This document shows, piece by piece, positions 7,177 to 15,288 of a stretch of 41,500 nt of DNA (the first letter of the stretch is position 1; every line of letters starts with the position of its first letter). The notes under the pieces were generated by a model. That model was not told the DNA's origin, did not search any database, and worked only from the letters and a program-made list of their open reading frames with translations. Origin of the DNA: CAYJII01 sp964370225 (GTDB lineage Bacteria; Bacillota; Clostridia; Oscillospirales; Ruminococcaceae). Both the position numbers and the translations under genes were made by a program. The stretch is taken from positions 1 to 41,500 of the forward strand of contig CAYJII010000020.1 in assembly GCA_964370225.1 (NCBI GenBank). The letters run 5' to 3'.

Positions 7177-9693
7177 TTACTGTTCTGCCACCACATTTGT
7201 GCGCATCTTTTCGCTTGCATCGTTCTTATTCTTTTTAATAATCTTTATTCTAATGAGATAAAAAATCTCTGGAATACATTTTCTAATATGCAAATCAATT
7301 GAGTTTCTAAACGTTGTTATAACACTAACATCGCCATTATATCCGCCCGTTTTGTATTTACACTCCTCTAGCATTGTGACTATCCGCTCTAGCTCAGTAC
7401 TCATCCTCGGCGAAAAGTCGCTATAACCCGCCTTGCTACCTACATGAAAACTGCTTAGTTCCTCCACACCAAATGGGTGGTAATATTTATATACTCGGTA
7501 GAAGAATTGTCTGCTTGTCTCCGTTTCCCCCTGTTTTAATCTAACCATAGCCAATAGATTTGTAAGGGAATTGTACACAATCTCAAAGTCATTAGATGCC
7601 ATCATCACCTTAATTTTGCGCTTTTTAGCATCTATATAAAATATCGCAGATAGCGATAATGCCACTGCTACAAAATATATCATCAGCGGAGGCAGCCATA
7701 TATCCATGCTTTCTTGTAAAAATTTAAGCACCGCAACAAAAACACTTTCGCCCGAAGATTGCGCCTCTTGCACTACTTCCAGAGGGTTTTGTGGCAATAC
7801 TTCTTGCTCCATCTCTGGCATATCAGGCACTTGTGGAGCTTCTGTTTCGCCCGTGTCAACGCTACTGTCGACATCTTCCTCTGCGCTGTCTTGTGCGTCA
7901 TCTTCTCCATTAAGAAACGCAGCTAGACCTAAGTACTGCTGCTCGGATATATTCTCCGAACTCGTCGCTGGAGTTGGATCAAAATCAACGAAACCTACGC
8001 CCGGCAAAAACACTTCAACCCACGCATGTTTGTTTTCACCTGTAATCTCTAAATTTTCCAAGTATTCCCAGTCATCATTATTCACTACATATCCTGAAAC
8101 ATATCTGCACGGGATACCCATACTTCGCAGTAGCACAAGTAAACTCGTAGCGAAAGATGTGCAATATCCTTCTTTTTGCTCAAATAAAAAGCTATCCACA
8201 AAATCATCTGTAAGAATATTACCAGGTGTTGTGCTGTATTCATACTCTTGCAGTAAATATCCCGTAACCATAGTTGCAAGCTTTATTGTATCACTCACAC
8301 GCATGACTTCTTCATCATATGTGTAATGCTCTGGATATTCTACTTCACCCAATGCATAAAGCTTAATCTGCTCAGCTAAATCATGCGTTCTCTGCGTTAC
8401 CGTGTCTGGTAATTGCAAATACATATCGTCCACTTCTAACATGTCTTCGTTAAGCATCCCCGCCATGATAAAGTCATAGTACTCATCAGAATATTCAGCG
8501 ATCATCACATCATATCTATCGCCTTGCTCAAAATTTCCCTCAGAAAAAATCTCACTATATTCGTTTGTTTTAAACTCAGGTGCTTGCGCATATGTGTTAT
8601 TAACTATCTTTGTTAGCTGTATAATATTTTTTTCCTGTGGAAAATACTGGCTATTATACTCCTCAAAAACTATTTCATAATATGTTGCCCCAATATTGCC
8701 CATTCTCATAAAATCCAATTCCGTGTGAAATGGCAAATTCTCATCTTCGGTGAGCAATTTTGTTTTTTCAAACCCATCCCCCGTATAATAATCATAGACA
8801 TTTGTCTTGAGCTTTAAATCATTCCACGTGCTCACAGTAAAATACACCTCATCATTTTGGCGTAAATCTCCTCCCAATAGAATGCTCTCATCTTCGTTTA
8901 CAAATACTTGTGTGTACATGTCTTCAAGGTAGTCGAAACTGTCAAAAACGTCGTCAACCACCCCATTTACCTCATTGATAAATTCTCGCGAGTAGTAGTC
9001 TCTTGGCACAAACTGGATAGCTGTAATCATTATAGCAAAAGCGGTACTTATCGCCACCACTCGCTTTATCTGAAAGCGATGGTACGATTGTGTCACCGTG
9101 TTTTTTCGCAACCCCTTTTTATATAGCGACAGATTAAACAGTAGCGCCACCACAAACAAAAATGATAAAAACAGCACCGTGTAGTCATTCCATGTAGCTA
9201 CTTGGCTTAACACTACAAATGCCGCAGTTGCAAGCACGCCAAATATACCGACTGCAATCGGGAAAGCTGAGAGGTAGTAGAGTGCAAGCAGTGGCACACA
9301 TAAAGCTAAGTAGCCGCCCCATTTTATCGCATCGCCATATTTTTCGTGGGTAAATACCGCCTCGCTAGGGCTTGAGTTCAAGATAAAAGCGCTAATCTCG
9401 CCTACATAGTTAATAAGGGGCTCCTTTTCCACAAGAAAAACATAAAATAGCGCACACAATATCCCTACGCCCAAAAATGATAGTGCGTATAACTTACGGA
9501 TATGCAAGAATGAGATTGCTTCCCACAAAAACAAGTTAGCAAAGAATATCTGCAAGAAGTACTCACTCGAGATGTTTAAAATGCTCATAAAAACTACAAA
9601 TGAGATTATTGAGGCGAGTAAACCAAAGATAAATCCATTTATTGCGCAATTTATGACATCATTTAATTGTATTTTTGAGTTTGTTTTCCCCAT
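7177..9693 (-). CDS. membrane-anchored transglutaminase-like protein with C-terminal DUF4129-like region
   Basis: An 838-residue membrane protein. Residues 1-230 contain about six or seven hydrophobic spans, followed by an extracytoplasmic region. The transglutaminase core has all three papain-like residues: Cys511 in EGYCTSFA, His556 in NKHAWVEVF and Asp572 in VDFDPTP. A Glu/Asp/Pro-rich linker (about 590-650), another transmembrane span near 665-690, and a cytoplasmic DUF4129-like tail (SNDFEIVYNSL, TSRQFFYRVYKYY) follow. The family is almost always encoded beside DUF58 and MoxR proteins, as here: the gene starts 15 bases after the DUF58 gene ends. The substrate is unknown; protein cross-linking or cleavage at the cell surface is the usual speculation. 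The start ATG follows AGGAAAG. Confidence 0.92.
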   Translation of the reverse strand: MGKTNSKIQLNDVINCAINGFIFGLLASIISFVVFMSILNISSEYFLQIFFANLFLWEAISFLHIRKLYALSFLGVGILCALFYVFLVEKEPLINYVGEISAFILNSSPSEAVFTHEKYGDAIKWGGYLALCVPLLALYYLSAFPIAVGIFGVLATAAFVVLSQVATWNDYTVLFLSFLFVVALLFNLSLYKKGLRKNTVTQSYHRFQIKRVVAISTAFAIMITAIQFVPRDYYSREFINEVNGVVDDVFDSFDYLEDMYTQVFVNEDESILLGGDLRQNDEVYFTVSTWNDLKLKTNVYDYYTGDGFEKTKLLTEDENLPFHTELDFMRMGNIGATYYEIVFEEYNSQYFPQEKNIIQLTKIVNNTYAQAPEFKTNEYSEIFSEGNFEQGDRYDVMIAEYSDEYYDFIMAGMLNEDMLEVDDMYLQLPDTVTQRTHDLAEQIKLYALGEVEYPEHYTYDEEVMRVSDTIKLATMVTGYLLQEYEYSTTPGNILTDDFVDSFLFEQKEGYCTSFATSLLVLLRSMGIPCRYVSGYVVNNDDWEYLENLEITGENKHAWVEVFLPGVGFVDFDPTPATSSENISEQQYLGLAAFLNGEDDAQDSAEEDVDSSVDTGETEAPQVPDMPEMEQEVLPQNPLEVVQEAQSSGESVFVAVLKFLQESMDIWLPPLMIYFVAVALSLSAIFYIDAKKRKIKVMMASNDFEIVYNSLTNLLAMVRLKQGETETSRQFFYRVYKYYHPFGVEELSSFHVGSKAGYSDFSPRMSTELERIVTMLEECKYKTGGYNGDVSVITTFRNSIDLHIRKCIPEIFYLIRIKIIKKNKNDASEKMRTNVVAEQ

Positions 9694-9708
9694 ATTAACT
9701 CAACTTTC

Positions 9709-10854
9709 CTATTCGGTGAAATAGCTTTCATCGACAATAACTATTCTTGCACCCATCGTGCTACTAAAGATTTGCTCAAGCTTTTGTTTATACTTTATCG
9801 CATCATATGCCAAAAAAATGATGCTATCCTCAGGCAATGTTGCGAGCAAAGAAATATCTCTTTTCGCATCATACTCTGACATTATAAATCCAGTAGGCAT
9901 ATCATCCTTATTTGCCGCTAATAAGTCAACCTCTTCATCGGTAATCAGCGTGTGTAACGCTAAATCCATCGGCAAGCTGTTGATATTTTGGTTGGTATAC
10001 ACCGCGTTTGACCCATCAAAAAATGTGATGCGCACTTCCTCGCAGTTGCAGTCGAGATAATACGTTACCACCGCTAAAAGCGCTTCTGCCGCCATGTCAT
10101 ACGAGTGAAAATTATATCTATCTAACAAAATATTAGCGCTCGTCCCCTTAAGCGGAGCTGAAAACTCGCGCACCATGGTTTTTTTCAGTGCAGCAGACTT
10201 CTTAAAGTTGATAAGTTTTAACGGGTCACCAGGAATATAAGCGCGATTCCCGATAAAATCATCAAAGTTTGTAGGTTTGTATACATTCACATCTTTCACG
10301 CTCTCGCGCTCCTCAATGATGTATGGCTCAAGTGTCAGTATCTTACTTTTCGGTAAAACTACCACTGATAAATTTTCGCTTCTGCTATGGTTAATATCCT
10401 CTGCTATCTGAAAAAGCCCAAAAAAGCTCCTCACATAAACCATGTCTGCACCATAATAATGCCTACCGATTTTCCCAGCTGTAAACTTAATTTCAAATAT
10501 TGCAGGAATTTGCAAATACGTGGGTTTATCCTCCCCCACATGTTTATAGGAAACGACATATGTCGGTGCAAAAAAATCACTTTTTTGCTCTATCTCAATG
10601 TTTAAGTAAAAAGTATCTTCTCGCAAAACTTTATTCCTCGATAGAGCTTGCGACACCTCAACCCTTTTTACAATTAGGTAAAAATATGCACAATCCACTA
10701 TAAGCAGTGCTACTGACAAAAAATATGTACTCCACAAAATATAGCTCCCATAATATATGCATATCAGGTAAAACAGTATTAGAAAAACCACATACCCATA
10801 CAAATACATACGTGGCTTTTTCACTTGACCTTTTACTCTTTTCGTCTTTTTCAT
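9709..10854 (-). CDS. DUF58 domain-containing protein
   Basis: A 381-residue protein with two N-terminal transmembrane spans (about residues 15-65) and a cytoplasmic DUF58 domain. The segment IGNRAYIPGDPLKLINFKKS near residue 205 is the conserved DUF58 signature (normally R-x-Y-xx-GD-xxR-x-I-x-W), here with Lys and Phe in place of the usual Arg and Trp. The C-terminal part resembles a von Willebrand factor A fold, with NILLDRYNFHS standing where a MIDAS strand would be. It lies between moxR and the transglutaminase with gaps of 18 and 15 bases. DUF58 proteins are thought to work with MoxR AAA+ ATPases in complex assembly or envelope homeostasis. The start ATG is ten bases after AGAGG. Confidence 0.88.
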   Translation of the reverse strand: MKKTKRVKGQVKKPRMYLYGYVVFLILFYLICIYYGSYILWSTYFLSVALLIVDCAYFYLIVKRVEVSQALSRNKVLREDTFYLNIEIEQKSDFFAPTYVVSYKHVGEDKPTYLQIPAIFEIKFTAGKIGRHYYGADMVYVRSFFGLFQIAEDINHSRSENLSVVVLPKSKILTLEPYIIEERESVKDVNVYKPTNFDDFIGNRAYIPGDPLKLINFKKSAALKKTMVREFSAPLKGTSANILLDRYNFHSYDMAAEALLAVVTYYLDCNCEEVRITFFDGSNAVYTNQNINSLPMDLALHTLITDEEVDLLAANKDDMPTGFIMSEYDAKRDISLLATLPEDSIIFLAYDAIKYKQKLEQIFSSTMGARIVIVDESYFTE

Positions 10855-10872
10855 AAGCTGTAAACCTCTGCG

Positions 10873-11787
10873 TTACGCATGTTGGTTTTGTACGATTTCA
10901 TTTATTATCTCTTTTGAATATTTTGCACTTGTGAGCCCATGCAGCTTATTCGTCAAAATCAGTCTATGGGCAAGCACATGTGGAGCTAAAAAATCCACAT
11001 CGTCGGGCACAACATAATCCCTGCCGTGCATATATGCTTTTGCCTGTGCACATCGCATTAGTGCAAGAGATGCCCTAGGCGAACAACCAAGCGCAATTTT
11101 AGGATGATTTCTCGTATTTTTTATAATATTTATGATGTATTTCATCACAGAAACATTGACCTCTATTTCGCTAACTTCTTTTTGTAGCGTTAGAATTTCT
11201 TCCCCTGTCAAAACTGAGTTTACGCTGGGCAGTTTCTCGCTCGTACGGAAGCGAGACAGCAACAAAAGCTCATCATCAAAAGTAGGATACCCCATTGAAA
11301 TCCGCATTGTAAACCTGTCCAGTTGAGCCTCAGGCAGTGGCGAAGTTCCCACGTTTTCAATTGGGTTTTGCGTTGCTATAACCATAAACGGCTGTGGCAC
11401 TTTCATCATATTAGAGTCCACTGTAATTTTATACTCCTCCATAACTTCAAGCAGGGCAGATTGCGTTTTGGGTGAAGCTCTGTTAATTTCATCAACGAGT
11501 AAGAGATTAGTCATAACAGGACCCTCAATGTACTTGGTATTTCCCGTGTTTACGTCGTACATACTAAAACCTAATATATCCCCCGGCAAAACATCGGGAG
11601 TACATTGCACCCTCGCAAAATCTATATTACATGACCTAGCTAAAGTAGATGCTAACAGCGTTTTCCCCACACCTGGCACATCTTCAATAAGCAGATGTCC
11701 CCTTGCTAAAACACAGATAATCGTCAAAAAAGTCGGCGTACCCTCTCCAACTATAATCTTCGTTACTTCCTCAAAAACTTTCTTCAT
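10873..11787 (-). CDS. MoxR-family AAA+ ATPase
   Basis: About 304 residues. Walker A is EDVPGVGKTLLA near residues 33-44, Walker B is LLVDEINRASPKTQSALLEVMEE, sensor 1 is VIATQNPIENVGTSPLPEAQLDRF, and the lid holds GCSPRASLALMRCAQAKA, all canonical for the MoxR subgroup of AAA+ chaperone-like ATPases. I place the start at the ATG at 11787; another in-frame ATG at 11802 is possible, and neither has a convincing SD, which is unusual beside neighbours with clear ones. It is the first gene of a four-gene operon with DUF58, transglutaminase and M20 genes. A consensus promoter lies 70 bases upstream, inside a dyad. Confidence 0.92.
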   Translation of the reverse strand: MKKVFEEVTKIIVGEGTPTFLTIICVLARGHLLIEDVPGVGKTLLASTLARSCNIDFARVQCTPDVLPGDILGFSMYDVNTGNTKYIEGPVMTNLLLVDEINRASPKTQSALLEVMEEYKITVDSNMMKVPQPFMVIATQNPIENVGTSPLPEAQLDRFTMRISMGYPTFDDELLLLSRFRTSEKLPSVNSVLTGEEILTLQKEVSEIEVNVSVMKYIINIIKNTRNHPKIALGCSPRASLALMRCAQAKAYMHGRDYVVPDDVDFLAPHVLAHRLILTNKLHGLTSAKYSKEIINEIVQNQHA

Positions 11788-11854
11788 ATTACACCATAGC
11801 AATGCACAATATATTGCACAGTCCTTTCGTAATTCTAGCTAAATTGTATGCTTT

Positions 11855-11883
11855 ATTATAGCATAACTATACAATTTTTGCAA
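11855..11883 (-). promoter_or_regulatory. sigma-A-type promoter of the moxR operon
   Basis: On the minus strand TTGCAA (11878-11883), 17-base spacer, TATAAT (11855-11860). A near-symmetric dyad, AAATTGTAT at 11841-11849 and ATACAATTT at 11869-11877, brackets the -10 box, so a repressor could bind here. Confidence 0.75.
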
Positions 11884-11886
11884 GGC

Positions 11887-11928
11887 AAACAAAAAGAGCT
11901 TTAACAGTTTTCTCTGCTAAAGCTCTTT
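11887..11928 (-). terminator. intrinsic terminator of the G5/3D gene
   Basis: Arms of 15 bases at 11893-11907 and 11914-11928 with one wobble and a six-base loop, followed on the minus strand by a T-run (A-run at 11891-11895 on the given strand). Confidence 0.85.
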
Positions 11929-11944
11929 AATTATTCTATAATTT

Positions 11945-12967
11945 TTACGGTAAAACGTATACATCCATAGTTTTTGCGCCAAATCTACAGCTATCGTCAT
12001 ACGATACGAAGAATAGGTCAATTAGCACTGAGCCATCGTTAACCGCAGTCCCGGTGTCCCCAACAACCGCACTTCCGTAAATAAAGCTTCCGTCAGGCGT
12101 CTTAACATAAAGTTTTGTACCTTTTGGGAATTGGCTTAAATTCATCGCAACAGACCCTTGTACAAGCTTAGTCGGACGACCAAAGTTGCTATAAGCAGTT
12201 GCTTTACCAGTGTGCTTGCTAATATAGTTTACAGGGTTTCCGTTAGCATCAAGTTCTACGCCCCAATCAAGAGTAGACGCATGCACGTACATATTCCCTT
12301 CAATGAGTTTTTCTGTAACAGGCTCTTTTGTGATAGTTTCAGAAATAATCTCGCTCTCAACGATAACTCCGTCGATTAGTTTATTTTTCGTTACTATTGT
12401 GCGCTCGCCATCTTGCCCCGACACATCAACAGTTACTCTGCCATGTTTAATTAACGGAGTTTCGGTTGTAATAGTTTCAAACGGTATAACCTCAGTGGAA
12501 GGAACCTCCTCATAAGTCACCCTGTTAATTGTTATTTGCATGTCTTCAACAAGTTCAGTGCCAAGCTCTGTGTTGATTAAATCCTCTTCACCCAGCGTTA
12601 CGTTCGCTCGACTAAGTGCATCTTCTACAGTACCATGTGCTATTTGCACTTCGATGTCGGTAGCGTCTGCGCTAACTGTAACCTCAAATGCTCTTAAGAT
12701 GTTTATCGTTGCACTTTTGTTTTCGTCAAAACCCGAAAACTGCACTACATCAAACTCGCCTAACTCAATGCTTTCATTCTCGATAATTTCGTCCAAATTA
12801 TTTGTTAGCGAATATTTTGTGTAAGAATATTCTTCGTCAAGCACAGTTATCCTATACGAAATTGTGTTCATACCAATGAGTAACGCTACTGCAAAAATGC
12901 AGAATGCGATTAACACAAGGATACGAACATACACTTTTGTGTTCTTTAAATAATTTAATGATGCCAC
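11945..12967 (-). CDS. cell-wall protein with DUF348-like, G5 and 3D domains
   Basis: A 340-residue exported protein related to YabE/Rpf-type wall enzymes. It has one N-terminal transmembrane anchor (about 12-32), a DUF348-like region (RAFEVTVSADATDIEVQIA, with TVEDALSRANVTLGEEDLI), a G5 domain (about 155-235, with VTYEEVPSTEVIPFETI and ERTIVTKNKLIDGV) and a C-terminal 3D domain (about 255-340). In the 3D domain, DTG and IDLFF keep two of the three name-giving aspartates, but the first, usually in AVDP, reads AMNL. The start is GTG at 12967 with AAGGAG nine bases upstream and no nearby ATG. Likely a lytic transglycosylase-type peptidoglycan remodelling protein; activity depends on whether the Asp-to-Asn change is tolerated. 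Confidence 0.85.
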   Translation of the reverse strand: MASLNYLKNTKVYVRILVLIAFCIFAVALLIGMNTISYRITVLDEEYSYTKYSLTNNLDEIIENESIELGEFDVVQFSGFDENKSATINILRAFEVTVSADATDIEVQIAHGTVEDALSRANVTLGEEDLINTELGTELVEDMQITINRVTYEEVPSTEVIPFETITTETPLIKHGRVTVDVSGQDGERTIVTKNKLIDGVIVESEIISETITKEPVTEKLIEGNMYVHASTLDWGVELDANGNPVNYISKHTGKATAYSNFGRPTKLVQGSVAMNLSQFPKGTKLYVKTPDGSFIYGSAVVGDTGTAVNDGSVLIDLFFVSYDDSCRFGAKTMDVYVLP

Positions 12968-13052
12968 TATATGTAACTCCTTTTATACTTTCAAACGGAA
13001 AAACTTTTCACAGACATCGTAAAAAGTTACACTTTGTTACTATTTTTAGATA

Positions 13053-13081
13053 ATTATACGTGTTTGGTCAGCATTTGTCAA
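13053..13081 (-). promoter_or_regulatory. consensus sigma-A promoter of the G5/3D gene
   Basis: On the minus strand TTGACA (13076-13081), 17-base spacer, TATAAT (13053-13058): a perfect match. It gives a leader of about 80 bases. The rest of the gap up to 13231 holds no gene; it contains a 19-base imperfect direct repeat at 13096-13114 and 13169-13187. Confidence 0.85.
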
Positions 13082-13231
13082 GCAAAAACAAAAGATATTT
13101 TTAGTGATTATGCACAAAGTTCATTCCTCATATTAAGCTAAAATTACAGATACAATGTAAAATCCTCGTATTTTTAGTGTTATTGCATAAGGCATTTGCG
13201 CTCAATTTCGTCATTTTGTAGAAAGTTAAGC

Positions 13232-13720
13232 TTATCTTAATTTTACTAGGTTTAACACAATATTGCCTTTTTGGATATCGATGACACCGTAGCTAGGGCT
13301 TGAGCCACTTGGATAGCACGGACTTCCAGGGTTCATAATATATAGTCCGTCATCAAAATTTGTAAAGCTTTTGTGGGTGTGACCATATAATATTATATCG
13401 GCAGATATGTTATTTGCACACTTAATCAGTGGATTTAATCCCGACTTTACATAATAAGTATGTCCGTGGGTGAACGCTATGGTTTTTGAGCAGACTTCGA
13501 TTGTGCGGATATCTGGCAAATCGCAGAAAAAGTCGTTGTTTCCGCGCACTGCATAAAATGTTAAATCTGGGTAGAGCATCATTGCACTGCACACTTCATC
13601 ATACCCATCACCTAGATGAATAAAACAGTGCGCTTCATGCATATGTTTTTTTATGATTTCATTGAATTTTAAAAAGCTTCCATGTGTGTCTGAGACGACA
13701 ATTATTCTGGTCATGTCCAT
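13232..13720 (-). CDS. YfcE/MJ0936-type metallophosphoesterase
   Basis: A 162-residue calcineurin-like phosphodiesterase of the YfcE/MJ0936 family. Metal-binding motifs occur in order: VVSDTHG near residue 8, HLGDGYDE near 36, VRGNND near 58, FTHGHTY near 83, and LYGHTHK near 113, with the Asp, His and Asn residues that hold two metal ions. Length is normal for the family. The start ATG follows AGAGGG by eight bases. These enzymes cleave phosphodiesters in vitro, with unclear physiological substrates. It diverges from the small-protein operon at 13884, sharing a dyad-containing promoter region. Confidence 0.9.
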   Translation of the reverse strand: MDMTRIIVVSDTHGSFLKFNEIIKKHMHEAHCFIHLGDGYDEVCSAMMLYPDLTFYAVRGNNDFFCDLPDIRTIEVCSKTIAFTHGHTYYVKSGLNPLIKCANNISADIILYGHTHKSFTNFDDGLYIMNPGSPCYPSGSSPSYGVIDIQKGNIVLNLVKLR

Positions 13721-13768
13721 ATCTTTATCCCTCTTTAAGTAATAGCTACATTAATGCTAGCATAAGTA

Positions 13769-13817
13769 TTAACATAATACCATGTTTTACTACACAATTT
13801 CAATAGTATTATGTTAA
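13769..13817. promoter_or_regulatory. divergent promoter region within a long inverted repeat
   Basis: Perfect 12-base arms TTAACATAATAC (13769-13780) and GTATTATGTTAA (13806-13817) separated by 25 bases. Each arm holds a TATTAT -10-like hexamer facing outward. For the minus-strand phosphodiesterase, TTGAAA (13798-13803), 18-base spacer, TATTAT (13774-13779) is a good promoter; the plus-strand -35 for the small-protein operon is poor (TTTTAC, 13785-13790). Confidence 0.6.
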
Positions 13818-13883
13818 ATAATTGCTGTGCAAAAGCTTTTGCCGAAATTTTGGTCGAATACATATCGACAGTGGAGGAAACTT

Positions 13884-14123
13884 ATGAATTTTAACAACAA
13901 AAATATGGAAAGCCTCATAAAAACTGCTTCCCAAAAGCTTGGCACAAATCCCGAAGCGCTAAAAGCACAGTTGGAGAATGGCAATTTTGAGCAACTGATG
14001 AATAGCCTATCACCCGCTCAAGCACAGGGCGTTAAGCATATGCTAAACAATCCTAAAATGGCGCAGAAAATGATGGAAAACCCACAAGCAATGGAAATGC
14101 TCAAAAAAATGATGAGCAAATAA
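13884..14123 (+). CDS. small Met/Asn-rich protein, first gene of an uncharacterised three-gene operon
   Basis: A 79-residue soluble protein of unknown function. It is helical by appearance: ESLIKTASQKLGTNPEALKAQLENG, then QLMNSLSPAQAQGVKHML, then a tail of methionine-rich near-repeats (NPKMAQKMMEN, PQAMEMLKKMMSK). The NP-x-M/A-x-K-M pattern recalls STI1-type helical repeats, but this is only a resemblance. The start is the ATG at 13884 because GGAGGAAACTT precedes it; the upstream open frame has no SD. It is followed by a hairpin and the next small gene. I recall similar short proteins in other Clostridia, annotated as hypothetical. No signal peptide or membrane span. Confidence 0.75.
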   Translation: MNFNNKNMESLIKTASQKLGTNPEALKAQLENGNFEQLMNSLSPAQAQGVKHMLNNPKMAQKMMENPQAMEMLKKMMSK

Positions 14124-14137
14124 ATATAGTCTTACGA

Positions 14138-14162
14138 GCTGTCCCGAAAAAATCGGGGCAGC
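14138..14162 (+). repeat. intercistronic hairpin before the second small-protein gene
   Basis: GCTGTCCCGA (14138-14147) pairs with TCGGGGCAGC (14153-14162), ten pairs with one G-T, loop of five A. No T-run follows; the SD AAGGAGG begins six bases later. Confidence 0.65.
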
Positions 14163-14180
14163 CACAAGGAGGAAGATGCT

Positions 14181-14687
14181 ATGGACGACATGTTTGCAAA
14201 AATGCAAGAGATATTATCAACAGAGGAGGGGAAAGCCCAACTCAATAGCCTTGCTGATGCGCTCGGGCTCAATTCGCAAAATCATGGTAGCAACAGCTCG
14301 CAAAACAACTCAAACACACAGGGTGGCTTTGATATATCACAGCTCGCTTCAATGCTTGGTCAAAATGCAAATAGTCAAAACAATTCCGCAAGTGGCTCAA
14401 ACTCAGGCGGTTTTGACTTTTCTGCTTTGTCAGGACTACTTTCTGGCAATTCTGATAAAGGCACAGGTGACAGCGGACTAAACCTCGGCGCTCTCATGGG
14501 CATACAACAAATGCTGGGTGCGTTTAATCAAAATGACGATATCAACACAAATTTGCTTTTAGCACTGCGCCCTCATTTTTCAGATGAACGTAAAAACAAA
14601 ATTGATCAAGCAGTCAAGATGCTCAAGCTGTTTACTGTGCTTCCGCTACTTAAAGACAGCGGTATTCTCGGTAATTTGCTCGGATAA
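14181..14687 (+). CDS. uncharacterised Asn/Ser/Gly-rich protein with repeated amphipathic motifs
   Basis: A 168-residue protein with no recognised domain. It begins with a helical segment (MDDMFAKMQEILSTEEGKAQL), then Asn/Ser/Gln-rich spacers separating three similar motifs: FDISQLASMLGQN, FDFSALSGLLSGN and LNLGALMGIQQMLG. The C-terminal part (LLLALRPHFSDERKNKIDQAVKMLKLFTVLPLL) is a charged then hydrophobic helix. The repeats look like short interaction helices tethered by disordered linkers. The start ATG at 14181 follows AAGGAGGAAGATGCT; an overlapping ATG at 14176 is in another frame. It has the same operon and orientation as its small neighbours, and no export signal. Function unknown. 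Confidence 0.75.
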   Translation: MDDMFAKMQEILSTEEGKAQLNSLADALGLNSQNHGSNSSQNNSNTQGGFDISQLASMLGQNANSQNNSASGSNSGGFDFSALSGLLSGNSDKGTGDSGLNLGALMGIQQMLGAFNQNDDINTNLLLALRPHFSDERKNKIDQAVKMLKLFTVLPLLKDSGILGNLLG

Positions 14688-14708
14688 ATATGTAGACCTA
14701 AAAACACA

Positions 14709-14733
14709 CGCCGACATAATCGGCAGAATGGAG
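14709..14733 (+). repeat. hairpin-SD element, copy 1
   Basis: GCCGA (14710-14714) and TCGGC (14720-14724) form a hairpin followed by AGAATGGAG, which supplies the SD of the next gene. Nearly the same 24-25 bases recur at 27125-27148, before an unrelated ABC permease gene. Confidence 0.6.
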
Positions 14734-14742
14734 TAAATCAGT

Positions 14743-15288
14743 ATGGCTCAAAACGACTTTTCGCCCAATCAAATAAGGACTATGCAAGAAGATGCTATTA
14801 CACGTGTCAGAGAGATGCAGCGCCGCTCACAGGAAAGACTGCGTCAGAGCAATAATATGATGAATAGCAGTACAAACTATGCTCAAGGCGCAACCCCTGC
14901 GACAGAACCATCTAGCGAGGCTAATAACAATTCATCGAGCGAGAGCGCAAGGCAAGCAACTAATAATGTAGGACAAGGCACACACAATACTCAAAATTTT
15001 AATGCGCGTATGCAAAATCCCAACTTTAGGGCGCGCGGTAACTCTTCTCCACCTCGACAAGCGCAAGGGAGTGTGCAATCACAGCCACACCAGCAAGCTA
15101 CTGCACCAAATCGCAACGCTGATTCATCACGCGACCCTGCAAGCGCGCTGAATTTGATACCCGACTCACTTTTCACACAGTTTAACATAGATAAGGAAAC
15201 GGGTATCATACTCCTGCTCGTATTTTTACTTGTAAAGGAAAACGCATCGACTCCGCTCGTATTAGCGCTCTGCTACCTTCTTATATAG
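14743..15288 (+). CDS. uncharacterised Gln/Ser/Asn-rich protein with hydrophobic C-terminus
   Basis: A 181-residue protein of unknown function. The N-terminus (residues 1-35) is charged and probably helical (RTMQEDAITRVREMQRRSQERLRQS). Residues 35-130 are low complexity, rich in Asn, Ser, Gln, Ala and Pro, likely disordered. The C-terminus (about 140-181) is conserved-looking: DSLFTQFNIDKETGIILLLVFLLVKENAS followed by LVLALCYLLI, two short hydrophobic segments that could sit on or in the membrane. Together with the two preceding small genes it forms an operon I recognise from other Clostridia only as hypothetical proteins. The stop codon directly abuts the stop of the opposite-strand LCP-like gene. 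Confidence 0.72.
   Translation: MAQNDFSPNQIRTMQEDAITRVREMQRRSQERLRQSNNMMNSSTNYAQGATPATEPSSEANNNSSSESARQATNNVGQGTHNTQNFNARMQNPNFRARGNSSPPRQAQGSVQSQPHQQATAPNRNADSSRDPASALNLIPDSLFTQFNIDKETGIILLLVFLLVKENASTPLVLALCYLLI

Noticed and set aside
7706..8326. 206-codon open frame opposite the transglutaminase gene
   Set aside because: Ser/Thr/Cys-rich shadow with no SD, lying across the C-terminal linker of a well-supported gene.
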